Positions 46,261-54,655 of a DNA stretch of 64,000 nucleotides are shown here, one piece after another. The notes beneath the pieces are model-generated. The model was not told the origin of the DNA, did no database searches, and saw nothing but the letters and a program-made list of their open reading frames with translations. The DNA comes from Bradyrhizobium sp. CCBAU 51765 (lineage in GTDB: Bacteria > Pseudomonadota > Alphaproteobacteria > Rhizobiales > Xanthobacteraceae). The position numbers and the translations under genes were made by a program. The stretch is taken from NCBI RefSeq assembly GCF_015291725.1, contig NZ_CP030038.1:3709001-3773000 (forward strand), written 5' to 3'. How positions within the stretch are numbered: position 1 is the stretch's first letter; each line of letters starts with the position of its first letter.

Positions 46261-46844
46261 GCTATCCGAGCGACCAAACCGTCTCCCCGGCTGTCATGCA
46301 GCCAGCCAGCGTGGTGCAGGCGGCCGCCATCACCAAAATGCGCATGCTAAAAAATCCCCCGTCGAGAGCACCATGCAAGCGCAACTGCTGCGGGAGAGCA
46401 AGTGGAGTCTGCGCGCGCCCGGACGGAATCCGTCGTCAAAAAGGCCTAAGCAGAGCCCGCATACTAAGCCGCCCGCGCGATATCTGTAGAAGGGCGGGCG
46501 TCCAAAGAAGGAGGTAGACGCCCGGCGGTAATCTTGGCCTCAAGCTAGTCGCAGAGGCGGCAGGTAGGGTTCGGAACAGTTTGCCACATACGGAAATCCG
46601 AACTGTTTCGTGAACGGTGATGCGGCCCGTGCTGCCCCGGCGCGATGGGTAGTTTCTATTTCTGCTGCCGCGTTGAGTCGCGCGGTATGCGCAATCGAAG
46701 TGTTCGGCCCGAGACGGCTTACGCTCCCTAAGCCCAGTGGAGAACAGGCGTTGAGGCCGATCTCAAAGCCCGCCAGAGTGACCAGCATCTTGCGCGATCG
46801 CTGGTTGTAGTGGTAGCGTTGCCCGCTTTCTGGGCAAGGGGGCG
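46261..46844. other. Large gap before the glycosyltransferase pair
   Basis: About 580 bases without a supported gene. A minus-strand open frame (46540-46899) overlaps the next gene and has no motif. A hairpin with stem CGGGCGTC and its complement lies at 46495-46524. The 3' part presumably holds the promoter of the glycosyltransferase operon. Confidence 0.4.
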
Positions 46845-48119
46845 ATGTTGAAACGCTACTTTCCGGCCATACTTCTGGCCGGGCTTTTGGTTGCTGCATT
46901 GCAACCAGTTTACTTTTTGCTGATGTCGAACTTGGACCGGGTGATCTCTCACGAAAGGACGTGGGAGCACATCCGAGACGCTTTCGATTCAGGCGTTCTT
47001 GAGACGAGTTTTCATTCTAAGAATTTCTGGATCACCGGCGGGGACCGCTTCACGGACTGCTATTCGCTCGGGATAGGGCTCCAGCCAGGCGTTGACGCGG
47101 CCGCAGCGGGAATCACGGCTTCTAGACCCGTTTCTGAGCGGCATTCCTGTGATGATCTGAAGGCGGCCGCTGCTGACCCAACGTCCGTCACATGGCACCG
47201 GTACTCTCGCTATTGGCATGGCTACCGGCTCTACGGTGCACCGCTGGCGTCGGCTTTTCCAATCCTGGTGCTCAAGCTTCTAAATCTGCTGGTTCTGGTG
47301 GTTTTGGCTGTCTTCTTCTGTTCTGAAGCGGCCAAGCTGATCGGTGTGGCCGCGACGATTGGACTATGCGCACCGGTGTTATTCATGTCTGACTTCGTGC
47401 GCATCTGGCAAATTACGCCACATGCCATTAGTACGGCCGTTATCCTAGGAGGCGCCGCCATCTTCGCCGCCGCGATCAGGAAGCGGGCGGCGGACCTTGT
47501 CTTGATTGTGATGGCGGCCGCCTTCGGCACACTTTTCAATTTCGTCGACTTCTTGGTCAACCCGCCGTGGATGCCGATGCTATTGGCGTTCTTTCTTGTC
47601 GCGGCTGGTCGCGGCGCTCCGATCGCTTTGATCTGCGTCGCGACTTGGTTTTCGGCCTATGGCGCTACCTGGGTAGCAAAATGGGTGGCAGCTTTTATCG
47701 TCGAGCCATCGTTCGATATTAAGACTGACGTCATCGATACCGCCCTGTTCAGGATTAGTGGTGCCAACGTCAAGGTATGGCATTTCCCACTTGCGGCGAC
47801 GGCTAAGGTCTTCACCAACGCATTCTTGAGTTGGGGGATGCTGATACTTCTGCCGGTACTGTTGATCTTCCGCTTACCACTGCGGCGACCTCCACTGGCG
47901 TTGGCTTGGCCGGCCCTGATCCCTATCGTGTGGTTTGAGATTTTGAGCAATCACAGTCAGATCCATGCGTTTTTTGTATCGAGAAGCGCAGCAGCGGCGA
48001 TCGGCGTTGTAGCGGCCGCGGCCCTTATGGCGGCCCGCGTGACGGACGCTAGGCAGATCTTCGTAGCGGCGCGCCGATGGTCGTCGCGAGACGGCTTTCG
48101 AATGCGAGAGATTCAATGA
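46845..48119 (+). CDS. Polytopic membrane protein, GtrC-like glycosyltransferase candidate
   Basis: The 424-residue protein has about nine to ten hydrophobic helices and a large loop after the first helix (residues 30-120). That is the layout of GT-C lipid-linked sugar transferases and of phage serotype-conversion GtrC proteins. Its stop overlaps the GT2 gene start (ATGA), so both act together. No sequence motif proves the activity; the acidic HERTWEHIRDAFDSG in the first loop may be the catalytic region. Encoded on a phage-like element, it probably alters the host cell surface glycan. Confidence 0.65.
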   Translation: MLKRYFPAILLAGLLVAALQPVYFLLMSNLDRVISHERTWEHIRDAFDSGVLETSFHSKNFWITGGDRFTDCYSLGIGLQPGVDAAAAGITASRPVSERHSCDDLKAAAADPTSVTWHRYSRYWHGYRLYGAPLASAFPILVLKLLNLLVLVVLAVFFCSEAAKLIGVAATIGLCAPVLFMSDFVRIWQITPHAISTAVILGGAAIFAAAIRKRAADLVLIVMAAAFGTLFNFVDFLVNPPWMPMLLAFFLVAAGRGAPIALICVATWFSAYGATWVAKWVAAFIVEPSFDIKTDVIDTALFRISGANVKVWHFPLAATAKVFTNAFLSWGMLILLPVLLIFRLPLRRPPLALAWPALIPIVWFEILSNHSQIHAFFVSRSAAAAIGVVAAAALMAARVTDARQIFVAARRWSSRDGFRMREIQ

Positions 48120-49108
48120 GCCTCTCGCAGCTCAAGATCGCCGTCTTGGTGCCATGCCACAATGAGGAGGCGACCGTCGGCACGGTCGTGAGAGATTTCC
48201 GTAGCGCCTTACCCGGTGCCGAAGTCTACGTCTACGAGAACAACTGTGCTGATCGCACTGCGGCGATGGCGGTGGAGAGCGGGGCGGTGGTGCGCAGTGA
48301 GCGCGCCAAGGGAAAGGGACATGTGGTCCGGCGGATGTTCGCCGACATTGAGGCCGACATCTACGTCCTTGTCGATGGCGATGCTACCTATGACGCATCC
48401 AGCGCACCGTACCTCATTCATAAGCTCATCGCCGAACAGTTAGATATGGTGGTTGGCGTTCGTGTGGATCAATCCGAGGCAGCGTATCGGCGCGGCCATC
48501 GGACTGGGAACCGGATGCTGACAGGCCTTCTATCGCTGATCTTCGGGCGAGCCTTCAAAGATATCCTATCAGGCTATCGCGTCTTTTCACGTCGGTTCGT
48601 GAAGTCCTTTCCAGCGCTGTCGAACGGATTCGAGATCGAGACCGAGTTGGCCGTGCATGCGTTGGAATTGTCGTTGCCAGTTGGAGAGCTCGATACGCTC
48701 TATTTTGCGAGGCCTGTCGGGTCCCGTTCTAAGCTCAACACCTGGAGAGATGGGATCCGTATCGTTGCCACGATGCTGAAGCTATACCGGTCGGAGAGGC
48801 CCCTTCATTTTTTTACCTGCATCGCCGTAGGGCTAGCAACAATGTCGATTGGGTTTGCCGTACCGATCATCATCACGTTCCTGGAAACCGGATTGGTGCC
48901 GCGGCTCCCCACGGCGGTATTGTCAATGGGACTGATGATCATGGCCATGCTGTCGGTTTCTTCGGGCCTGATCTTGGACACCGTCACCCGCGGTCGTCGC
49001 GAGATGAAGAGGTTGGCATATCTGGCCCTCGGCGTGCCGGTGTCCTCACGTGCCGCCAGGTTGTTTAGTTTGGAGAGTCCAGACGAGGTGGTCTGCCTGC
49101 GGTCTTGA
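48116..49108 (+). CDS. Glycosyltransferase family 2, GtrB/DPM-like
   Basis: The 330-residue protein starts at 48116 (MSLSQLKIAVLVPCHNEEAT). The GT-A fold shows LVPCHNEE, the DxD in VLVDGDATYD near residue 99, and DILSGYRVFSRRFVKSFP. Two C-terminal membrane helices follow (residues 235-300). This matches transferases that load sugar on polyprenyl phosphate, as GtrB does. The upstream membrane protein would then transfer the sugar outside. A GtrA-type flippase is missing next to them. The fourth base of the ATGA overlap joins the two genes. Confidence 0.85.
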   Translation: MSLSQLKIAVLVPCHNEEATVGTVVRDFRSALPGAEVYVYENNCADRTAAMAVESGAVVRSERAKGKGHVVRRMFADIEADIYVLVDGDATYDASSAPYLIHKLIAEQLDMVVGVRVDQSEAAYRRGHRTGNRMLTGLLSLIFGRAFKDILSGYRVFSRRFVKSFPALSNGFEIETELAVHALELSLPVGELDTLYFARPVGSRSKLNTWRDGIRIVATMLKLYRSERPLHFFTCIAVGLATMSIGFAVPIIITFLETGLVPRLPTAVLSMGLMIMAMLSVSSGLILDTVTRGRREMKRLAYLALGVPVSSRAARLFSLESPDEVVCLRS

Positions 49109-49165
49109 AGACCGTCGCTCCTTTGGGGGCGCGACTCCTCACAACTCTCCGCCAAAGGGCCGGGT

Positions 49166-49369
49166 TCAGGTGAGCTGGGTCGCGTGGTTGTCTTTGGTGC
49201 AGGACGCATCGCTTGAGCCCGAGCCGGCTAGCGTGTCCAGCTTTGATTGCTCCTCGCTCAGGCGCCTTTCGACAAACTGCCGCTCGAACTCCGTCAGAGT
49301 GGTTTGCAACAAGAAACGATAGCGTTGAATATTGTTGCGATGCGCACGGACCAATTGGTCGTCAATCAT
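49166..49369 (-). CDS. Small hypothetical protein
   Basis: The 67-residue product (MIDDQLVRAHRNNIQRYRFL, then TEFERQFVERRLSEEQSKLD) is a highly charged helix hairpin. I recall many close relatives in Bradyrhizobium annotated as hypothetical. The start is set at 49369; the frame continues upstream without support. Confidence 0.65.
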   Translation of the reverse strand: MIDDQLVRAHRNNIQRYRFLLQTTLTEFERQFVERRLSEEQSKLDTLAGSGSSDASCTKDNHATQLT

Positions 49370-49724
49370 CGTCGTCGTCTTCCTGTGACTGACATACCAA
49401 TCCATCGCAAGAGCGTAGAATCCGCGGCCCCGCTCCTCCACGGTAGTGAGCTTTTCTCTTCCGATCTGTGAACCAGTTCACAACTGCCATCAATCGTTGC
49501 CAGATCGCGTAGCGGCTTATGTCGAGCGCGATGGAATCGACTGTGGATGGGCGGCTGATATGGGACCGGCTGCAGCTCGACGCAGCGTTCACGCTGCACC
49601 ATCCCGTCCTCACGCCTACGTAGCGAGCAGCTTCATCACGCGACATGCCCCGCGGGGGGTTATGCGATTTGATCGGGCCAGAGGGTCATAACTGGCGAAT
49701 AGCATGGGCGCAGCGCATCTAATG
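49370..49724. pseudogene. Gap with scrambled excisionase remnant
   Basis: The minus strand from 49646 encodes MSRDEAARYVGV, the usual opening of small excisionase-like HTH proteins, and then loses similarity at 49611. On the plus strand about 49540-49593 reads DGRLIWDRLQLDAAF, the usual C-terminal part of the same family. The two pieces lie tail to tail, as if part of the gene had been inverted. Both are far too short to work. The rest of the gap has no gene. Confidence 0.35.
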
Positions 49725-49816
49725 TTGACAATTTACAATAGCAATTCTTTGCACAGAAAGTAGTAGTTGCATCCCCTCCGCGGTTGCGCTTCAATGCTCC
49801 CATTTAGGGGGCGTTC
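49725..49816 (+). promoter_or_regulatory. Promoter and leader shared with the lipoprotein at 27063
   Basis: This 92-base segment aligns with 26967-27062. Shared elements are TGTTGACAAT, TAGTTGC, CGGTTGCG and a GGGGG run before the ATG. TTGACA is a candidate -35 box. Common control of the two lipoprotein genes is inferred. Confidence 0.5.
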
Positions 49817-50320
49817 ATGTTTCTTCGCCATTGCACACTGGCGGCCGTTTTGGCCGTCGTTCTCGCCGGATGTCAGACGGCCGCGCAGGCGCCGAATACC
49901 GCAAGCGGAAAGCCGGAAGTCACCATCCGCGCCACGACTGCCGCGATCAAGGCGAGGCTATTGTCTCTCGCACTGGACAAGCGCTTCAACGTGACCAAGG
50001 ATACCGAGTATCTGCTGCAGGTCGAAAAGCCATCCGAAAACTTTGGGGCAGCCCTGTTGCTCGGCTCCAAATATGACGGGATCCCTGCCGAGCGGATCGT
50101 GTTCACATTTGCCCCGATCGGTGACACGACCCGTGTCGTCGCGGCCGGCATGTTCGTTACCAATCCCGGTTCGGCCTTCGAGCGCATTACTCCGGTCAAC
50201 GGTGGTGAAGGCGCCGTGCGGACGCAACAGACGCTCGATGAGCTTAAGATTAGCATGGAAACGCCTGCACCGGCCGCATCGGTTGCTGCCGCTCGCAAGC
50301 CCGCAAAGCCGGCGACGTAG
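49817..50320 (+). CDS. Lipoprotein
   Basis: The 167-residue product starts MFLRHCTLAAVLAVVLAGCQ with a clear lipobox (LAGC). The mature domain (TKDTEYLLQVEKPSENFGAA and IVFTFAPIGDTTRVVAAGMF) is an alpha/beta domain reminiscent of small outer-membrane-associated lipoproteins. The tail is Ala/Pro/Lys-rich. It is followed after three bases by a small regulator-like gene. The leader resembles that of the lipoprotein at 27063. Confidence 0.72.
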   Translation: MFLRHCTLAAVLAVVLAGCQTAAQAPNTASGKPEVTIRATTAAIKARLLSLALDKRFNVTKDTEYLLQVEKPSENFGAALLLGSKYDGIPAERIVFTFAPIGDTTRVVAAGMFVTNPGSAFERITPVNGGEGAVRTQQTLDELKISMETPAPAASVAAARKPAKPAT

Positions 50321-50323
50321 AAT

Positions 50324-50593
50324 ATGACCATCCCCCTTTACCCTTCCGAATCCGAAATTGCCGTGCTCGTGCTAGGTGCCAAGCGGGCCCGCGAGTGGCC
50401 CGCCAAGGCACGCTATCTTGAGGACAAGCACGGATTACCGCGGATTGACGAAGTGATGGGCGGTCGGTTCTGGCCGGCTGTCGAAGGCTTTTTTCGGCAA
50501 CGGCATGGAATGTATTTGATGCCGCATGCTGGGGATACGCCTCCGAGACCACGCGGAGCCATCAAAATTATACCGAAGCCGGACTGGAGTTGA
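50324..50593 (+). CDS. Small phage/island protein, regulator-like
   Basis: The 89-residue product (LYPSESEIAVLVLGAKRARE, then GLPRIDEVMGGRFWPAVEGF) has the pattern LPRiDelmGGRfWPAV that I recall from small excisionase-like proteins of Bradyrhizobium prophages. It follows the lipoprotein gene by three bases and is co-directional. A DNA-binding role is likely but not shown. Confidence 0.62.
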   Translation: MTIPLYPSESEIAVLVLGAKRAREWPAKARYLEDKHGLPRIDEVMGGRFWPAVEGFFRQRHGMYLMPHAGDTPPRPRGAIKIIPKPDWS

Positions 50594-50640
50594 CCCGGAT
50601 CGACTGCGGATCCTCGTAGTCCCAACGTCGCTTGTCGATC

Positions 50641-52041
50641 CTACCGCATCCGCCGGCCCCGAATGGACCATGTGGCAGTAGTCGCCGAGCCTGTATAGAC
50701 GGCCTGCGCGTTGATGTAGAGCGTGGTGGTGGCATTGAGCAGCGCTTGCGTCGGCATAATGGTGAAGCCGTTGCTATGGTCTGCCGCGGCGGGGATGCGC
50801 TCGTGCAACGCTCGCGAAGTTCCATAGGGGGCCGAAACGCTGGCGCTGGTCGCAGAAAGCGACACGTAATAATCGGTCGTACTGGTCGCGCCGCCTGTGT
50901 TGAACTGCACAGTGGCAGTAACGTCCCAATCACCGGCAGTGAACGGGACGGAACCAAGAGCGGCGGTAACACCACTCGACAGCGTGCCCGACGTTCCACT
51001 CGCAGAGATCACCTCACCGACTTCGCCGGTCGATGCAGCGGTGTTGGACGCGATACCCGGCAGGTGTCCAATCGTCGCCGTGACGATGCTTTCGGTCAAC
51101 CCGAGATTGCCGCGCGCCGTCGCCGCATCTGCCAGGTCGGACAGATTGTTCGCGCTCGACAGATCACCCGCGCCCGGCTCACCCACGACATTGAAATTCC
51201 ACGCCGTGCCTGTGCCGGTCCCGCTGGACTTGTCACTCGTTATCGTCAGCGTCGTTCCGCTGTATGTCGCAACGCCTTCTAGCCATCCGGTGGCGCCAGC
51301 GGTCGCCGTGGCCCGCACGCGCGCACCGTCGGTGTAAGCGAGACCTGATTGCGTGGTAAACGCCTTGGAGCCAGTGCCGATCGTGAGTGACGTCGTTGAG
51401 GTGCCGCCGTAGCCGGAGCCGGTTGGTCCTGTGCCGCCTATGTCACCTTTGCTCGCCAGCAATTGCCAGTACGTAGCGTTCGGTGGCGTGTGGTTGGTGT
51501 GGTCCGACACGCAAACGTAGCTTGAACCGCTCAGCGTGGCGACATCACCGACAGTATAGGCGGTTCCGCTATCCCATGCGCCCTTGAGTTGGAGCCCCTT
51601 GTAGATGCCTTGATAAACCCACAAACCGCCGGTCTTCAGCCAAAACTTATACGTCCCTGGCTGGATCGCGTATTGATCTTCTTCACCGAGGGACGGATCC
51701 GGCTCGGTTGCGCCGGAAGGAACGATAACAGGCACGCCATTTGTGTTCAGCGCCGCGACCAGTTTGTTCACATCCGCCGCCACCTGCGCGCCGGCAACGC
51801 GTTGCGGAAACCATTGCCAGATCGTGTACGCAACATCCGTCTGCGCGCCGCCGCCCCACGGCGGAATGGTCAACGTATCGGTGTCGGGAACGTTGGCAAT
51901 GATCGTCTGGAAATTGCCGATTTGCAGAATGTCGCCGGGGCGCGCATTGACGCCGGACCAGATCGTTCCGGTGCCGGTAACGGTCGTTCCGCCGGCTGAA
52001 ACCGTGACGGTCCCGGTGGAATAACTGGCGAGTGCGGTCAT
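50641..52041 (-). CDS. Phage tail fibre / receptor-binding protein
   Basis: The 466-residue product is rich in Gly, Ser and Thr repeats, as in fibrous tail proteins. It has a chitin-binding-like module (GAWDSGTAYTVGDVATLSGS with YVCVSDHTNHTPP) near residues 154-190, a collagen-like turn (GDIGGTGPTGSGYGG) and the tail-fibre motif SSANNLSDLADAATARGNLG. It is the last gene of the tail operon and overlaps its upstream neighbour by four bases. It would bind the host surface; without a head it may be vestigial. Confidence 0.85.
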   Translation of the reverse strand: MTALASYSTGTVTVSAGGTTVTGTGTIWSGVNARPGDILQIGNFQTIIANVPDTDTLTIPPWGGGAQTDVAYTIWQWFPQRVAGAQVAADVNKLVAALNTNGVPVIVPSGATEPDPSLGEEDQYAIQPGTYKFWLKTGGLWVYQGIYKGLQLKGAWDSGTAYTVGDVATLSGSSYVCVSDHTNHTPPNATYWQLLASKGDIGGTGPTGSGYGGTSTTSLTIGTGSKAFTTQSGLAYTDGARVRATATAGATGWLEGVATYSGTTLTITSDKSSGTGTGTAWNFNVVGEPGAGDLSSANNLSDLADAATARGNLGLTESIVTATIGHLPGIASNTAASTGEVGEVISASGTSGTLSSGVTAALGSVPFTAGDWDVTATVQFNTGGATSTTDYYVSLSATSASVSAPYGTSRALHERIPAAADHSNGFTIMPTQALLNATTTLYINAQAVYTGSATTATWSIRGRRMR

Positions 52042-52364
52042 CGAGATTTCCTTGCTTCGATAAGGGCGTTTGCTTCAACGATCGGCAGCCATTTTCCAGC
52101 GATCTTCCGCCAGGCTTTTCCCGTCGCGGGTTGGAAGGCGATCCACCCGCGCGCTTCCTTCGGTGGTTCGCCGAGTTCCGGCGGCAGGTTGTGAAATTCC
52201 GGGGCGGTTGTGGCGGTCGAGGAATCAGTATGTGCCGTTTCTTCGACTCGCACTTGTTCGCCGCTGAGCTTCTGCCAGACTTGCCAAGTCTCGCTGCCGG
52301 CCGGCTTGAATACGAAGCCCTCAACGTCGGCTTGCTTTTGCGGTAGGTCGTTCTCCCTGGTCAT
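52038..52364 (-). CDS. Small phage tail-region protein
   Basis: The 108-residue product starts at 52364 (MTRENDLPQKQADVEG). It has two similar Trp-containing segments, TWQVWQKLSGEQVRVEE and RGWIAFQPATGKAWRKIAGK, suggesting a small beta repeat that binds another tail protein. It overlaps both neighbours in ATGA fashion. Function is inferred from its place before the tail fibre. Confidence 0.65.
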   Translation of the reverse strand: MTRENDLPQKQADVEGFVFKPAGSETWQVWQKLSGEQVRVEETAHTDSSTATTAPEFHNLPPELGEPPKEARGWIAFQPATGKAWRKIAGKWLPIVEANALIEARKSR

Positions 52365-52528
52365 TTTTCTCTGCTCCTGCGGCGTTCCGGTGTTGGCCAG
52401 CGCCAAGCACACCATTCGGCGTTGGCCTCGTACAAATCGTTGAATTCTGGATCGAGCATTTCGCCCGGTGGCAACGGCGGCGACTGCTCCCGCGGCCGAC
52501 CGTTTTGCCGTTTTTGCTTCGGCGTCAT
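52361..52528 (-). CDS. Small phage tail-region protein
   Basis: A 55-codon gene linked on both sides by ATGA overlaps: its start lies in the stop of the tape-measure gene and its stop in the start of the next gene. This linkage is the main evidence that it is real. The product (MTPKQKRQNGRPREQSPPLP, then LDPEFNDLYEANAEWCAWRW) is acidic and Trp-rich near the end. In tail operons small genes here often encode assembly factors. Confidence 0.7.
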   Translation of the reverse strand: MTPKQKRQNGRPREQSPPLPPGEMLDPEFNDLYEANAEWCAWRWPTPERRRSREK

Positions 52529-53745
52529 AGATCCCGCCTTTTCTTCGCGCTCTGCACGATCCGCACCGTGTCCGAGTAGCGGGCGGCGCGATCGCGGGCC
52601 AATTCCTCGCGGAGCTGCGTCACGGTCTCAGCGGACGCGCCCTGGCCGATGTTGATCTGCCGATTGTCCTGCATGACCACGGACGGGCTGCCGCCACCCG
52701 CGGCCGCCGCCAGGCGCGAGACCATGCCGTTCGGAGACATCGTGCCGCCGTCGGCGAAGCCGGGCAGGAACGGCTTGGAGATGTGGTTCGGAACGACGGT
52801 AACGCCGCCCTTGTGGACATTGATCAGCTCGGGGCCGCGCTCGCCAACAACGCCCCAGCCCGGGCCGAACGTACCGCCGTTGGCGGCGGCGAACACGCCA
52901 GGGCCGGACGGACCGCCGAGCACGATCCCGCCATTTGCCACGGTGCCAGACCCACCGACACCGAACAACGAACCAATAAAGCCGGAAATTCCACCGCCTG
53001 ACGACGAGCCGCCGAATGCCGACGCGAACAGATTGTCGGCCGCCATCTGCATCAGCTTGTCGCTCAGTTTGCCGAGGGCGTTGAGACCGGCGTCCTTGAA
53101 CGCATCCCAGGCACTCGCGCCGTTCCGGATCTGCTGTCCGATCTCGACGAAGAACGACCTATTGACGTTCATTCCCTCGGTCATGAGCCCATCGAGCTGC
53201 TTCCACGCGTCGCCAGCGTCGTTCAACGACTGCTGGAACATGGGCAGCATGGAGCCGGCGACCTTGGCCTGATCGGCGAGTGCTCTGACGGATTTCGCGG
53301 CAAGGTTTGAGGCACTGCTAAACTGTTCGAGATTGGTCGGATCGATCAAGCCCCGGTCGACCCAGCTCTGCAGCGTGTCGGCGGCGGCCTTGCTGGCGTC
53401 CTTGAAACTGAAAACGCCGATGCTAGCCTGATCCTGCACACGCGACATTTCCGCCTGCGCGCGCGTTGCATTCAGGATCGCGTCGCGCTGCTCTTTGGAA
53501 ACGCCAACGCCTTGCAGCCCCGCCGCAGCAAGTTCAAGTTCCTTTGCCTTGACCTGATCCTCGACGGTTGCCAGTTGACCGAGAAGCGCAATCCGCTGAG
53601 ATACCGCGCCGTAGGAGCCTATCCGCCCGCGAGCCGGCGGCCCGGCGAAAATCCATGCGCGACGTTCCACCGCGGCCAATCGATGGGCGCCGGCTTGATC
53701 ATTTGCCCGATCTGATCTTCCGAGCGCCAGTCTTGAAGTCGACAT
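52525..53745 (-). pseudogene. Tail tape-measure protein, C-terminal fragment
   Basis: The product is the C-terminal part of a tail-length/tape-measure protein: VKAKELELAAAGLQGVGVSK, then a Gly/Ser-rich transition (SSSGGGISGFIGSLFGVGGS) and the end motif GERGPELINVHKGGVTVVPN common to tape measures. Only about 350 plausible residues remain of the usual 600 to over 1000. The first 50 codons look like frame-shifted sequence and overlap the previous gene by 127 bases. A deletion has therefore fused the two genes near 53640-53680. Confidence 0.75.
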
Positions 53746-54377
53746 TGGATAATTCCTTCGCGGGTGATTGTCGTGTGCTGCGCATATCCGCCGATCCAGT
53801 GAATGCGATCGTCAAAGAGCGCGTGGCGCTGCATTTCGATGACTTTGCGCAGCTTGTTTTCCAGAACCGCCGGCTCGTCGTCTTCGGACAGACCTTCGAA
53901 CCAAGCGTTCATAATGACTTCGCTAGGAATTACGGGACCGGCGATGACGTTAGGCAATCGTTGCAGTGTGAACGGACCGGGGAGATATTCTCCCTTGGTA
54001 CCGTCGGGAACGCCGATCGGTGTCTGATCGGTCGTTTCGATGACGTATGCTTCGGGGCCTCCGCGGGCCTCGGAGAACCCGACCAAAAGCATCTCGATAT
54101 GATCGGTGAACTGCCAGCGATTCACGATCGAAGGCAGAACGATCTCGATGCACTCGACAAGGTCGTCGAACGTTGCGAACGCGTTAGTCAACTCGTAGCC
54201 GAGGACTGGCGTGGCAATCGTCATGCCTCGAATCGCAATTCCGCCGGGCCAGCCTGGTACGGTATAGAATTTCGGTACGAAGCCGGCCAAAACACCGTTG
54301 CGATCGTAACTTGCCGCGTCGGTGACAACGTGGATCGCCTGATGCTTGGGGCTTATAACGATGTTGGTCGCGGTCAT
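53619..54377 (-). CDS. Phage protein with Ntn-hydrolase-like features, 3' end altered by deletion
   Basis: The 252-residue product (NIVISPKHQAIHVVTDAASY, later FDDLVECIEIVLPSI and LLVGFSEARGGPEAYVIETT) faintly resembles proteasome-like Ntn hydrolases found in some phages. That resemblance is from memory and not certain. The last 15 residues (AHGFSPGRRLAGG) read through tape-measure sequence in the wrong frame, which shows a deletion junction. It overlaps the 76-codon gene upstream by four bases. Confidence 0.55.
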   Translation of the reverse strand: MTATNIVISPKHQAIHVVTDAASYDRNGVLAGFVPKFYTVPGWPGGIAIRGMTIATPVLGYELTNAFATFDDLVECIEIVLPSIVNRWQFTDHIEMLLVGFSEARGGPEAYVIETTDQTPIGVPDGTKGEYLPGPFTLQRLPNVIAGPVIPSEVIMNAWFEGLSEDDEPAVLENKLRKVIEMQRHALFDDRIHWIGGYAQHTTITREGIIQCRLQDWRSEDQIGQMIKPAPIDWPRWNVAHGFSPGRRLAGG

Positions 54378-54604
54378 GTCCGGATCGCTTTCAATGCCAT
54401 GTGCAACTTGAAAGTGATCTCCGCAGCGAAGTCGTAGATGGTCTCTAGAGGCGGCGGCGACGGACCATCCTTAACCTCGCGCAAGCGGTCGAATGCGAAA
54501 TCGCGGACCTTGGTCAGCCCCGCTTCATCTGCGCCGCTGCGAACACCGTCCAACAGGGCGGTTTCGAAGTCGAGGACGATCTGTTTCAAGTTTCCCGGGA
54601 TCAT
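54374..54604 (-). CDS. Small phage protein, hypothetical
   Basis: The 76-residue product (MIPGNLKQIVLDFETALLDG, then IYDFAAEITFKLHMALKAIR) is helical. It overlaps the next gene in ATGA style and lies in the tail-assembly region. It may be a tail assembly chaperone or head-tail connector subunit; no motif decides this. Confidence 0.6.
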   Translation of the reverse strand: MIPGNLKQIVLDFETALLDGVRSGADEAGLTKVRDFAFDRLREVKDGPSPPPLETIYDFAAEITFKLHMALKAIRT

Positions 54605-54655
54605 GCGACGGTCTCGTCAAAGTCAGTAGTGGCCCGATATTGGTCCGCCCGGATG

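Noticed and set aside
46540..46899. Minus-strand open frame in the gap before the glycosyltransferase pair
   Set aside because: It overlaps the start of the membrane protein gene and shows no recognisable motif.
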